DNA of 64,000 nt from Cylicocyclus nassatus (lineage: Eukaryota; Nematoda; Chromadorea; Rhabditida; Strongylidae): positions 34,041,441-34,105,440 of the forward strand of contig CATQJL010000316.1 of NCBI GenBank assembly GCA_958299035.1. Direction: 5' to 3'. Made by a program: the position numbers and the translations under genes. Of this stretch, positions 34,191-45,330 are shown piece after piece (positions within the stretch are counted from its first letter, which is position 1; each line of letters opens with the position of its first letter). The notes under the pieces were generated by a model. That model saw nothing but the letters and a program-made list of their open reading frames with translations, did not search any database and was not told where the DNA came from.

Positions 34191-36040
34191 TGCTATCTGG
34201 CTTCCAGTTAGGAAAAGATACAGTTAAGAAAAAAAGTGTCAATTTGGTAAAAACCGATAAAACTCAAATGGTTTTCTCTGCAGGACCTAGCAAGATGAAT
34301 CTATCTACACACAAAAAACTATTTAGCGCTAAAACTTACGAGATATTCGGATTTTACTCATTCTTTGATACTAAACACGTAGTCATAATCAAAAAGCTGT
34401 AATTGGGGGTCAAAATATACGGCAGATTTCGATAACGGCTGGTTGGGAATTTGGATAAAGTTTTATTTTGAGTTGGGGTACCCCGTCGAATGTGCCGAAT
34501 TGTGTTCTAGCAATTTCTGCTGTGAACGTGCCCAACTCTTGAACGTTGCTTTATTGTGTACATCGTCAATGCAAAAGCTGAAACACAGCTTTGTCCAGTA
34601 TATTGATCATATTTACTCTTATGCATCTCTTAGCGTTGACTATGCCAATTTCGTCATCCCAAAATCTAAATTCATTACTTTCAATTACGAAAACAATCAC
34701 TGTGTTCCTTGATGATGGGACGGACAATCACCTCAAAGACACTAGTCGAATATTGCAGTTGCGTAAGGTATGACAGTAAAATGTCAATTTGTTCAGTTTG
34801 ATTCTCAAACTTTGCTTTTGCGAAAATGTTTTAGAATAGAAGCCTTACTATTCATTGTTGCTTAACTGATTCTCACCGCATTAAGCAGTCCGGGCAGATT
34901 TTGACATTTTCTATACTATCATAACCGAGCACTACGGCGATCTAGAACTATCGCGCGCCGAATTTCGAACTCCTTCTACAAAAGGAGAAAATAGGCGCAG
35001 AAAACGCCGAACCTCGAACACCATGCCCTTTCCCTCGCACGGCCCGCCTCCCTTGAACGAACTCTCCCAGCCTTTGACGTGTTTTTACGTCGTAAACGCA
35101 ATCGAACACATAGTGTTTACTTGTCAATGCTTGCTTTCGACAGGGATAGCATTAGGAGTATTCGTCCACGGTTCTTACAAAATTATTTCAAAAGTGAGCT
35201 TTTCTGGGAATTGACGCACCTTCGATAGTCAAGAGACAGAGCCTAGAAAGTGATAGTTGTTTGAGTTCTTGCCCCCTATAAAAAGTGAAGGTTGTTTTAG
35301 AAAATAGATGGAAATTTAGAGATCCGAATTGAACCAGGAAACTTGAGAAATTCATATAAAACAGAGGCTAACACATCACCAAATTTAAAACCTTATCTTG
35401 GTGGTTTCCTACGCACATTTTTGTCTTCAGAATTGCCGGTTAAATTGGGTGGCAACAGGAACAAAGTTCTTTTCTAATTGAAAAAAAAGCGTTAGCTGTG
35501 GCGGTAGTTGGGAAACCGAAAGAAGGCAAACTTGTCAACAACTGAACTGAACATGTTAAACATGTCTGAAAAGTTATGCAGCACATCGACGCCAATCTGA
35601 TTTTTGACGCGTCCTTTGAATTTTCACCCCCGCATGGTCGTTTCGTATCCTGCGACGTTGTCTGGATTCTTCCGCTCATCATTCTGAGCAAGTAACGTCC
35701 AAGCTGGAGAATATTCGTTGCAAAAGCATTGAAAAAGAACAAGGTAAAGAAAAACGCACTTTTTGGTAATTTCACAAAAAACCGGCATAAGCAAAGAAGT
35801 AAGCTCGGCGACGTTGTCTACATCATAGACAGAAACAAGACCTATCGAATACACAAAAAACCCGAGTGAAAAGAGTTGAACTGAAGAAAAAACAAGAGGT
35901 TTTCGAAAACTTCGTTTTTCCTATATTTATCGTTTAAATCATAAAAAGGAGTCTTGCGACGTTGTCAGCATGAAAATAGAGATCAAGAGCTTTAATATGA
36001 TATATAGATTGTCGAAATTGGGCTCCCAACAACGAAGAAA
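34190..36040. other. Intergenic stretch, no gene assigned
   Basis: Several 60-110-codon open frames occur on both strands without recognised domains or matched splice sites. GCGACGTTGTC recurs at 35,652, 35,808 and 35,956, about 150 bp apart, with a variant inverted near 36,239. The surrounding sequence is only weakly similar between occurrences. Confidence 0.35.
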
Positions 36041-36045
36041 AGGGT

Positions 36046-36160
36046 ACCAGAGCCAAATGCCCCGCGCCCCGCTTTGAGGTATCGAGATAGCACGCAACGC
36101 GCGGAGACGCAGACGAGCAGCGGAGAAAGACCAGAGCCGGCGGGGCATTTGGCTCTGGTC
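36046..36160. repeat. Perfect 20-bp inverted repeat with an alternative hairpin
   Basis: ACCAGAGCCAAATGCCCCGC at 36,046-36,065 is the exact reverse complement of 36,140-36,159. In addition, GACCAGAGCC (36,129-36,138) pairs with GGCTCTGGTC (36,151-36,160). The right arm can therefore pair with either partner, but not both. Confidence 0.65.
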
Positions 36161-36169
36161 ATTGATCTC

Positions 36170-37330
36170 CGCGGGATCATAACGAAACCCTGTAACATTA
36201 TATATCGTTGTGATCCTCATGAGACGTCCAGGAGCACTGACAATGTCGCGGATTCTGAAAATCACTCCATAACGAGATAGACCAGCATTTAAGTAGCGAC
36301 TCTCTGCGCAAAATTTGAGCGCAGTTTCTCGTTTCTATTGAACTCCAGCGGCTTTCATGAACTTCCAACGCTCAATCGGAGTCTAGAGAAAGATTAATTG
36401 AGAAATTTTGCTCCGGTTCCTCATTGAATTTTTGAATAAAAGTCTTTTTGGCAAAAAAGGGCCATGAAAACGTAATCCTTCGGTTTTTTGAGCTTCTTTT
36501 GGATGTCACTACTATATTTACCTCATTCACATCTCTCCCTATATGGATATGTCATTAGTTATGCCATGATATCCGGGGCTTCGCCCCGGATGACTTCCCT
36601 CTAGGTGAAGGTTGTGTTCTATCATGACGCTCAAAGTGAAGGTCACCAGAGTACGTGGCTCTATGTATCGAAGGTATGACGCATATTGTGTGCCAGACTT
36701 GAGATCGGCGCCACGAAAAGGCCTGGATAAGGCAAAAAATAGAAGTTGAGATTTTGCCAGAACGCTGCCTTTAAGCTTATGAAGTAAGTACAGCGCTAAT
36801 AAATAGCTCATACAATATTGTTTTGCCAATTCCTTGCTAAATTTGTCTATATCCTTTTTTCGCCTAGTCTTATCAAAAGCGGCTTCGTATTCCAAAGAAA
36901 GGCGAACGCACAACTGTGTACGTGCACAGAATCTCAGAAAATAAAAGGAAAGCAATTGTATAAATTAAAACCCATCTGTCTCTAGCGTGAACTCGTCAAG
37001 GCCCTTGAATCAGCCTAAATTAGCAAGAAACCATTTCGAATTAGAAGTGTCTGCCGCAACTTTTGTGCACCAAACGTGAAATATGTTGTGCGTTCGCAGT
37101 ACAGAATTATCATGGGTATCAAGTATTGCTCGTTACCTACTATTTTTAGACAGTTTTTTTTTGTTAGTACGGTCCACGTTTCAGGATGAAGTTGACACTG
37201 TCACATCGTCACATCGTCAAATTTTGGCTCATCAATCACTTTCTAGAACACAAGATATTTATTTACTTCTAATACATAGCAGTTACCGGCAGAATCCTTG
37301 TGGTGTTCGCCTAAAATTCGCCTGATCCGC
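36170..37330. repeat. Copy of dispersed old repeats
   Basis: The blocks near 36,190-36,270 and 36,600-36,680 resemble 4,085-4,150 and 4,860-4,940. The block 37,075-37,215 (TACTATTTTTAGAC and a TTGACACTGxCACATC end) resembles 53,545-53,690. A 138-codon minus-strand frame (36,955-36,539) lies partly in this repeat and has no recognised domain. Confidence 0.35.
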
Positions 37331-38940
37331 TCTGAAGTACGATAAAATGTGAAAGTGGCTCCAAAATTTATAGAGTCTCGCATTTTTTTTGATTTGAGCA
37401 ATAAGATGAAAAATGTTGCAAATGTGTAAATTTTGATCCATCTGCTGGTCTCTAATATGCCAACGTCAGTGTCTTTCCAAATTCCGAACCGACCCTAACT
37501 GCGTGTTTCGCTCACGAGCAATATGCACTTTTTGTAGAAAAGTGGAAATTGGGATACAGTGTATTAGACTTTGGCTATCCCATGTATTACTGCTATCACC
37601 ACTCTTCCCTACTGATGAGCCTCGGGAGTGGTCTACCATATACCCTAACCTGTCAGGTGTAGAGGCGAAACAGGCTGGCCCGTAGTAAAGCTTGATCAGT
37701 TAAGGTGAACTCAACTTATCCCATCAGTTAAGCTTAGGTGAGGTGAACTAATGACCGTCCACCTTCCCATGCTATAAGATGGTCAAGTCAACTGATAGTT
37801 GGCCATCTGTCCACCTGCTGCAGTCAACTCTTCCACATCAGTTCACGTTCAAGTGACCTGAACGTGAACGGATGTTGGAGGAATGCAAATAGCGTATAAA
37901 AGAGGAGACGCAGACAGGAGTTGACTGCATCTAACATAAGTTGTTCCTGAGTAACTTACGATACACACAGCTTTGATATTTGATATTTGATATTTATTGC
38001 ACATAAGTGCGCCATTTCAATCATAATGCATTAAATGTAGACTATAAAAACAAAAAATCCAGTAGAATAGAAAAAAAGACGTTTGAATAGAAATGGTAGG
38101 AAGAAGAACGTCAAAACATCAAGAAAGATCGACATACTTCAACCGCAATACTATGGCATCACGTAGTTTGGGTCCAATTTGGATAAAAGTGTGATGAAGG
38201 CTTGTATTTGACTGCTCCATGATTATAATTATCGGAATAGAATAATGTGATCCATGGAGATGGACCCATGCCCCCTTTTGCCAGCAAAATGATTTTGATT
38301 AATAAACAGCCAAGGTTTGATGGTGGCTGTAATTTTTGACTTCACCAGACCAGTAAGCCAGGGTGAGCAATGATTCTAAGTGAATTGTAATAGGTTGTAG
38401 TGAATGGGTAATTCATAATGAGCGGGAAGAATCAAACTTGTTGATTGTTATCTGTGAAGAAGGCAATCATGCCAACTCATTTGCCAGCAGAAGCTCTTGC
38501 ATAATAAAATAAGCAAAGCAGGGCTTGGTTGGTGAAGTAATATTGATCAACCTTGCCCAAATGATTCTGGGGAGAGTCCAATGACTCCGAAAAAATATCA
38601 AATAGTTTCAGTTTTTGTAATTCGATTAGAAGCAAGTCAACAAGCTATATTGATTGAAAAAAGAAGCAAACATTAGACGTAAACTAACGTGACGGGAATA
38701 TTGGGTTACTAAGACATATGAAAGAAATTAATATAGAAAAAAAGAAAAGAACAGAATTTGATGGTTGTATTTGGTATGCATGCCCTCCTATTTCCTTCAT
38801 TGCATTGTGATTACGACTGTCTTTGCCAATAACAACTTCTTGAGTAATACCATCTACAGTAGGCTTGTCTACCAGTACAGCTGAAGGAAAGAAAGTTACT
38901 CTAAGAAAGTATTACTGACTAAACAGAAATTGCTGCAAAT
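37330..38940. other. Intergenic stretch next to the jockey 3' end
   Basis: A perfect 11-bp hairpin lies at 37,841-37,869 (GTTCACGTTCA, 7-nt loop). Near 37,971-37,998 there is a TTTGATATTTGATATTTGA run followed by TTATT. On the minus strand this is AATAA followed by three ATATCAA units, which would suit the tail of a non-LTR element, but linkage to the jockey copy is not shown. Confidence 0.35.
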
Positions 38941-38948
38941 CAACTTAC
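38881..38948 (-). other. Intron-like segment at the jockey 3' end
   Basis: On the minus strand, AAG followed by GTAAGTTG (first base 38,948) and CTTTCCTTCAG (ending at 38,881) delimit 68 nt with good nematode-like splice signals. They sit immediately after the end of the reverse transcriptase homology (SFKSKL). A 60-codon frame (LVDKPTVDGITQEVVIGKDS onward) opens just past the acceptor but is not in phase with the upstream frame. Coincidence is possible. Confidence 0.3.
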
Positions 38949-39127
38949 CTTAATTTTGACTTGAAACTTCAGCCGCAGGTCGAACTGAGAATGCTCGCAG
39001 GTAAATGCTGTAACCATCTCGCTCCTCGGCAAAATAAGTTGTTGTACGTCAGCAAAAATTGTCTTCTTTTGATCCTGTTATAATGTAAACTGAAAGAAGG
39101 GGAGCGTGGACTGGTAGGCATAAAAAC

Positions 39128-40378
39128 TCAGTACTTGCTTGCAGGATTCCTCAGTTCTTTCCGTAGTACTCGAAAACAGAAAACAAGATCAAAAATTTTT
39201 CTGCGTTGTTCTAAGCTTTTCATATTTAGTTCTGCAAGACGGTTAGGGTAAGATGGGATGGTAGCTCTAGTCATGCCTTTCCAACATTTAAAGTATAACA
39301 AACGTGTGAATGTTTGTTGAACTTTCTCTATCTTACTGACATCTCTTTTCAAATATGGATTCCAAATCTGTGAACAGTATTCCAAATGAGGCAAGACAAA
39401 AGTTTTGTACAGTTTTTTGAATATGGCAGAATTTTGAGAATGTACAGATCTGAAAATAGCATATAGTACATTATATGCTTTTTTGGTGATGACATCTATA
39501 TGTTGAGAAAATTTGAGAGATGGTTCAATCATTACTCCCAGATCTTTCATCAGCTTGCATTCTGCTAATGTGATTCCGTTGATTTCATAACTAGCTCCTT
39601 CATTTCCCCCGATATGCATGACCGCACATTTGTCAAGATTTATGGGAAGATCCCATTCATGTGACCAACAGAGCATTTTTTCGAGGGACGTCTTCAAAGC
39701 ATTACGAATCTCATCATAGTTTGAGGAGTCATAGAATCCATAAAGTTTTACATCATCAGCATACATTTGTACTTTAATATGAAGTGACGTCTTCAAGATT
39801 GAAGGAAGATCCATTGTATATATCAAAAAAAGTAAAGGCGAAAGTGCGCCTCCTTGGGGAACGCCACTATCACAAGAGTGTCTATTGGAGTAATCAAGCC
39901 CAATTTTTACAGTCATGTGTCTGTTATGTAGATAAGATTCCAACCAAGAAAGTAACTTTCCAGAAACTCCAAGTCTTTTGAGCTTTATCAAGAGCTTTTT
40001 ATGGCACACTTTATCAAAAGCCTTCGAAAGGTCAATGAAAATGATATCAACTGATTGGTTGTTATTGACCGCCATTGTCCAGTCAAAAATAGTATCTGCT
40101 AAGTTGGTTGTGGTACTAGCCCCTTCTAAGAAGCCATGTTGCTCCTTGGGGATGGCACCCGATCTCAAAAGCCATGATGTCAGTTTATTTCTCAGAATCT
40201 TTTCCATAACCTTGACCGAAGAAGAGGTCATGCTGATCGGGCGAAATTCTGTCACCAGTTCTGGGGAAGATACTTTAGGAATCGGTGTAATCAGGGACTC
40301 TTTCCATAAGAGTGGAACTTCGCAAGTAAGCATAGAAATATTAAGCTTTAGCAGCAAGTTTACGCTCTTTATGTGCAA
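39128..40378 (-). pseudogene. Reverse transcriptase of jockey/CR1 element
   Basis: Copies the element RNA at its insertion site by target-primed reverse transcription. The 416-codon frame has the non-LTR RT blocks in order: PIPK (about 32-35), FRPISM (45-50), DLSKAFDKV (116-124), GVPQGGALSPLLF (172-184) and the catalytic YADD (206-209). A C-terminal thumb region (LEYCSQIWNPYLKRDVSKIE) follows. The frame ends KY-TGA, but in the same phase the homology continues (FSLHYNRIKRRQFLLTYNN and SFKSKLR) to about 38,945 with a second TGA near 38,965. The fragment at 20.3 kb reads KYW at the first position, so that TGA is a mutation of Trp. The N-terminal end overlaps the endonuclease frame in another phase. 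Confidence 0.9.
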
Positions 40379-41425
40379 GAAGTTTCTTCAGATGGTAATC
40401 GATATCCTTGCATATCTTTCTGTATAAGGCATTATTAAGTGGATTTTTCAAAGAAAAGAAGAGACGATTTTTTTGCTCCAACAGATTTCTTATGTGTAGA
40501 GGATATTTTGAGTTATGATGTTGAACTCGAAAAGGCACAAAAATTCTAAGGGCATCGTACATAACTTTGCAAAACCTTTGATACACATCATCAACCGAGG
40601 AGTACTGGTTAAACACATTCATCCAGTCAACGCTCCGGAGGTAAAGGTTCAATGATGAAAAATCTATGTTGACAAAATCAGGCATGGGAGGAAGATTAGG
40701 AGTACAATAGTTTACATCAAAAGTAAAAGTGATCATGGAATGGTCAGAATTAGCGAGAGGTGCCAATATTTGTACGTTTGATATAATCTGTGCTGATGAG
40801 AGAATCAAATCAAGGATGTTGGTTGCATGTGTCGGGAAATTAACAAATTGTTTCAAACCAAGTTCAGCAAAAAGATTGGCGAATTTTGCAGATATGTTAT
40901 TGAAAGGTCTAGCACAGCTCCAGTCGATCTGTAGATTGAAATCGCCAATAAGCATTGTATTTGAGTTTTCACTAGCGAGATCAGCTAATAGATCAATTAG
41001 TTGATCATCGTCAATCATCTGGCTATTCGGAGGTCGATAAACTAAGATAGTTCTTATTTTCAAGAGCTTGGTTTGTGAAATTATATCGACACATAAAATA
41101 CTTGCTTTGATTCTATCACATACATCAATTCTCAAAACTGAGAGTTCAGCATAAGCTAGAACGCACACTCCGCCACCTCTACGTGTCGTCCTATCTGATC
41201 GAAAAACGCAATACGGAAAGTTGCCTATTATTTCACTATCAAAAATTTTTGGAGAAAACCACGTTTCGGTGATAAAAACAAGATCAGGTTTGTAATCAGA
41301 AAGAAAGGCATGAAACTGTGGAATTTTGTTTATCAAACTTCTGGCATTGATTAGATAAGCTTTGATTTTATGCTGAGTACCGTGCGAAATTATGCGTTTT
41401 CCGATCTCCGATTTGCCAGATCACT
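40341..41425 (-). pseudogene. Apurinic-type endonuclease half of ORF2
   Basis: Nicks target DNA to prime reverse transcription. Counting from the codon at 41,336: ETW (24-26), RRGGG (52-56), YRPPN (100-104), GDFN (131-134) and SDH (197-199), the conserved EEP-fold endonuclease motifs. The open frame extends upstream to about 41,425 (GKRIISHGTQHKIKAYLINA then RSLINK) without an ATG, starting about 27 nt after ORF1 stops. It ends in TAA at 40,341, while the RT is in another phase. The usual linker between the two domains is missing, which suggests an internal deletion plus frameshift. Confidence 0.88.
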
Positions 41426-41451
41426 AACTTTTACCAACTGACCGCGAAAAA

Positions 41452-42102
41452 CTACCCATTCTTTGTTCTTCTTTCCTTTATTGCGTTCTCGTGCCTCTCT
41501 CTGAGTTCGAATTCCTTCTTGCGTTCATCTTGCGTCATACTCCGACGAACAAATATACCAGCAAACCCTGCGTGTCGTAGCAAGTGAGCATTAGCAAGAG
41601 CACGTCTCCAGTAAAAGGTAGACGGTAGCACACATTTGATAAGCCTGGAATTTGATGCATTCGATTTTCCCATCCAGTAAAGCTCACTGGGGTGACAATC
41701 GATGTCCAAGGCCTCTAAAATTGAATCTACCTTTTCCTGGAGATAGTTACGTCTTTGCAGTGCTCCCATGTTTTCAGGTGGCTCCTCCACTCCACTGATA
41801 ACGAGGCTACGAGATCTTTTTTCATCATCAATCATAGCTGAAAACTCTTTCGGCAATTTTTCCGCCAACGCTTTCAGCATATCACCTATGATGGGGTCTC
41901 GATTACGCTCTATTATCGAGGAGATCAAATTTTGGGCGGTCATATTCTTATAATCCTCAATACCCGTTCCGTTGGTCTGTTGCGTCGAATTCATGTTCAA
42001 ACCTGTAAGGTGAGAGCCACCTGGGGATTTTTTGTTTCTGCACGCTTTAACACGTTTGACTGGCATGTTAAATAGTTCTTGCGAATTATCGATTTTGCAC
42101 AA
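41452..42102 (-). CDS. ORF1 protein of jockey/CR1 element (RNA-binding type)
   Basis: A 216-codon intact frame upstream of ORF2. The central part (SRSLVISGVEEPPENMGALQ, then EALDIDCHPSELYWMGK and RLIKCVLPSTFYWRRAL) has the beta-alpha pattern of the RRM-like nucleic-acid chaperone domain seen in ORF1 proteins of L1-like and CR1-like elements. A basic, charged C-terminal tail follows (DERKKEFELRERHENAIKER). The N-terminus is lysine/arginine-rich (VKRVKACRNKK). Its job would be to coat the element RNA. An internal Met (codon 13) could also be the start. Family placement rests on pattern and position. Confidence 0.75.
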   Translation of the reverse strand: MCKIDNSQELFNMPVKRVKACRNKKSPGGSHLTGLNMNSTQQTNGTGIEDYKNMTAQNLISSIIERNRDPIIGDMLKALAEKLPKEFSAMIDDEKRSRSLVISGVEEPPENMGALQRRNYLQEKVDSILEALDIDCHPSELYWMGKSNASNSRLIKCVLPSTFYWRRALANAHLLRHAGFAGIFVRRSMTQDERKKEFELRERHENAIKERRTKNG

Positions 42103-42667
42103 AAAACGTCAAAAACAATGAAAATTGACGATGCTGGAGCAAAATCCACAAATGACCGAAGCTGTACAGAACTCGAATACAGATAAAAGGTCTGACTCCA
42201 AAAAAACGCGAAATAAACACTCACAAAACACGATTACTTGGAAGTAGGGAGAGAGCACAAAACTGGCAACCGCTCGCCAACTCAGACACGAGAAGAATGG
42301 ATAAAATGATTTCCTCTTTGCCAAAAAATGCAGAAAAAATCGGCGCAAAACTGCACCCGCGCCCGAAAAGGAGAGGATCGATGAACAGCTGATTTTGGCG
42401 AGGAAAACAAAAAAAAACAAATTCTTCTCTTTTTTATAAATTTTACTAATTTTTTTCTCACTGGCTGTACAAGACGAGAACTCATTTACTCATTTCATTG
42501 AATACATGCTACTATTATTTCGTTTTTTCATAAAATTTTCGTCACAAATTGTGTTTTTGTTTTATCCTTGTATTTGCTTGGCGAAGTCCTTGATAGCGAT
42601 CATCATCGATTGCCATAGTGGCCGCTGTCAAAGATTCCCCGGCGATGCAAAAAGCGAGTTGGTAGAC

Positions 42668-42721
42668 GGAGTCGAACCACGGCCGCGCCGCGTAATTCCA
42701 ATCGCTTACCCGTTTAAACCA
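42668..42721 (-). other. tRNA-like pol III promoter (A and B boxes)
   Basis: On the minus strand TGGTTTAAACGG (42,721-42,710) fits the tRNA A-box pattern TRGYNNARNNGG. GGTTCGACTCC (42,678-42,668) is a perfect B box. The 31-nt spacing matches a tRNA. The anticodon and acceptor stems do not fold, so this is not a functional tRNA gene; a tRNA-derived SINE head or tRNA pseudogene fits better. It lies just upstream of the jockey element. Confidence 0.45.
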
Positions 42722-42949
42722 GCTCGAGTGCTTCTTTTTCAAGTACACATTTGATTGCAATGCTTCGGCAGTGATCCGCATCCAAATCAATAGCTCGCCG
42801 TATGCTGGACTGAGGCGCGATGACCTCAACTCCGGTCCGCGTCGAGAGAGATGCCTTGATGGGGGTTTACTACGGGCCGCTGTATAGTATTCTAACAGTG
42901 TATACACGTATTTGACCATATTCACTAGTGGTCATCCGCGTTACCCCCA

Positions 42950-43400
42950 ATGTCAATGTTACTAACTAACGTTAAAAATGTAACCCGTGTTGCCCGTGTT
43001 ACGTGTGTTCCCGTGTTATCCGTGTTGACAGTGTTACCAGTGCCACCCGTGTTACTTGTGTTACTAGTGTTACTAGTATTACCGCTTTAATGCTGTTAAG
43101 TAATGAAATGATCACAAATACAGTCTCATTCTGGAACGCATTCTCACTGCTCAGACAATAACTCGGACGAGCGGCGGGCCTCTACCGGGCGGGCGATCAT
43201 GCCTCCCGCCGCTCGTCCTCTAGAGGCACGCGGCCCGCTCGCTAAAGGATAAAGGGGCGAGCGGAATACCATCAGCGGGCGACCATCGCAATTCCCTCCA
43301 CTCTCCCGCCAAAGGTTCTCTGCTCTTGCGCTCGCATCAAACCGGACGAGCGGAGTGCCTTTGGCGGGCTAATATCCATACCTTGTCCCGCTCTCCTCCT
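42950..43400. repeat. Left terminal array of a large inverted pair
   Basis: A run of short units (CCGTGTTAC, CAGTGTTACCAGTG, CTAGTGTTAC) at 42,950-43,085 is followed by GC-rich GACGAGCGGCGGGC-type blocks to about 43,400. The 32 bases at 43,150-43,181 recur exactly inverted at 53,271-53,302. This organisation (tandem terminal units, subterminal GC-rich repeats) resembles long-TIR DNA transposons. Confidence 0.65.
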
Positions 43401-43720
43401 AGAGATATGCCGGCTGTTTCTGAAGACTGTACAGATTTGACAGCTTATTTTCGTTGTGCTAATAGGCGCCCCTTTCTTTTGCTACAGACACATAAGCTGA
43501 CGGCTGAATTCTTGAGAAGGATACATATATACAAACGATTATTCAACTTATAGTTTATTACAAAAGCTAATTACATGCAAAAGCAAATGCAATGAGCTTG
43601 CTTAGCGTTATAGAGTAAAACGGCACGAGGTAATAAACCGAAACAAAATAAACAACAAAAAAATAAACCACAAAATCACATTCTCATGAGGGCAAAAAAG
43701 GTGCAATAACGCATTTACAC

Positions 43721-45082
43721 CAGAGGTGCGATAGTGAGAGGCGATTCTCCCCCTACCTTCACTTTTGAGCTGGTACAGGGTGACCACCTTCCCTTTGGAA
43801 CAAAAATTTTTTCCGCTGAACGCTAAAGAAGGAAAATAAGCATAACAAACGCAAAAAGATTATTGAAATATAAATTTGTGCGTACGGCGGCATATATAAT
43901 ATATTTAAGATGAACGTGTTTGGTAACTGGTGTATTTGGAGGTAAAAGTTAGCGGGACTGTACAAATTTTATTTAGTAGAAATTGTCATAACGTACTGCA
44001 AGAAAGTAGGTCGATCCAAGGAATAACCGCCGAGAACCAGATTTTTGAATAATAAAATATCGATAAATTATGCGGAATTTCCACTTTTTAAGTCTTGCGG
44101 TTGAAGATTTCAGCATTTGCGACTTCATGGATTTGAAGAGTAAGTAGTGCTCTATCAGATAGTGAAAAAGTCGAGTCGATTTGAGAGATAGTCGCCGAAA
44201 ACTAGAATTCTAAAAAAATTAAGCCATTTCAGCGCGTTCAATGAAAGCTGACAGTTAAACTCATATAAATCTTGAATGTGAAAGTTTGTGGTGTTGCGAC
44301 TTCATAGGTTAAATTCTTCTCATCAATAGCTTTCAGATGGTATATAATATGTGGGGGTTCCTACGACTTATGCCCGTGGGGGGAGACTTTTCATCACAAA
44401 GTTTCCCCTGGCGGCTTCCATCCAATATATTAAAGTGGGCTGGGGGAGAGAATTTGTGATGAAAAGTCTCCCCCCACGGGCATAAGTCGTAGGAACCCCC
44501 ACATATTATATACCATCTGAAAGCTATTGATGAGAAGAATTTAACCTATGAAGTCGCAACATCACAAACTTTCACATTCAAGATTTATATGAGTTTATCT
44601 GTCAGCTGTCATTAAACGCGCTAAAATGGCGTAATTTTTTAGAATTCTAGTTTGGCTATCTCTCAAATCGACTCGATTTTTTCACTATCTGATAGAGCAC
44701 TACTTACTCTTTAAATCTATGAAGTCGCAAATGCTGACATCTTCAACTGCAAGACTTATAAAAGTGGAAAATTTCGCATAATTTATCGTTATTTTATTAT
44801 TCAAAATCTGGTTCTCGGCGGTTATTCCTTGGATCGACCTAATTTCTTGCAGTACGTTATGACAATTTCTACTAAATGAAATCCGTACAGTCCCGCTAAC
44901 TTTTACTTTCAAATACACCATTTACTAAACACGTTTATTTTAAATATATATGCGGATAAATAAAAATATGCTTTCAATAATCTTTTTTGCGTCTGTTTTG
45001 CTTATTTTCCGCGCACTAACGGCAACGACCTGGAAGGGTAGGCTCACTTTTGGTGGGCCCGGCTTCCCTTATCGCACCCCTA
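43721..45082. mobile_element. Palindromic hAT-type element (GGTGCGATA TIR)
   Basis: Left CAGAGGTGCGATAGTGAGAG, inverted right TAGGGGTGCGATAAGGGAAG; flanks ATTTACAC and GTTTACAC (seven of eight identical). The arms are long (about 650 bp) and highly similar through AGTTAGCGGGACTGTAC, TAACCGCCGAGAACCAG and TTATGCCCGTGGGGGGAG. They meet near 44,420. No transposase. Confidence 0.85.
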
Positions 45083-45330
45083 GTTTACACGTACGCGAAA
45101 AATGCACTGTTCGGTATCAGAACTCTCTTAGAATCTTATCATTCTTTTTCTTCCAACTTCTGACACATTTTCATCTATTGGTGTGGCACGCTTCTGTCGC
45201 TGAAGTACATAAAACAATTATTGAATTGCCCTATTTGTTGTAATGTTCTCACATCGCGAAGGACCCATCTCCCCGACTCGAAACTGTGAGACCGCACATC
45301 TCGCCTAAATTATTTGAGAAATGCAATATA

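Larger units (their letters stand above)
38943..42480 (-). mobile_element. Jockey/CR1-type non-LTR retrotransposon, decayed
   Basis: Minus-strand order is 5' leader (to about 42,480), ORF1 (42,102-41,452), endonuclease (about 41,425-40,341), reverse transcriptase (40,378-39,128, with homology continuing to about 38,945). Coding sequence breaks at the endonuclease/RT junction and by TGA at 39,128. A related truncated copy lies at 20,301-21,245. Ends and target duplication were not determined. Confidence 0.85.

Noticed and set aside
36539..36955. 138-codon minus-strand frame
   Set aside because: Half of it overlaps an old repeat also found near 4.8-4.9 kb. No splice sites or recognised domain.
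42640..42740. Functional tRNA gene
   Set aside because: The A and B boxes fit, but neither the acceptor nor the anticodon stem pairs.
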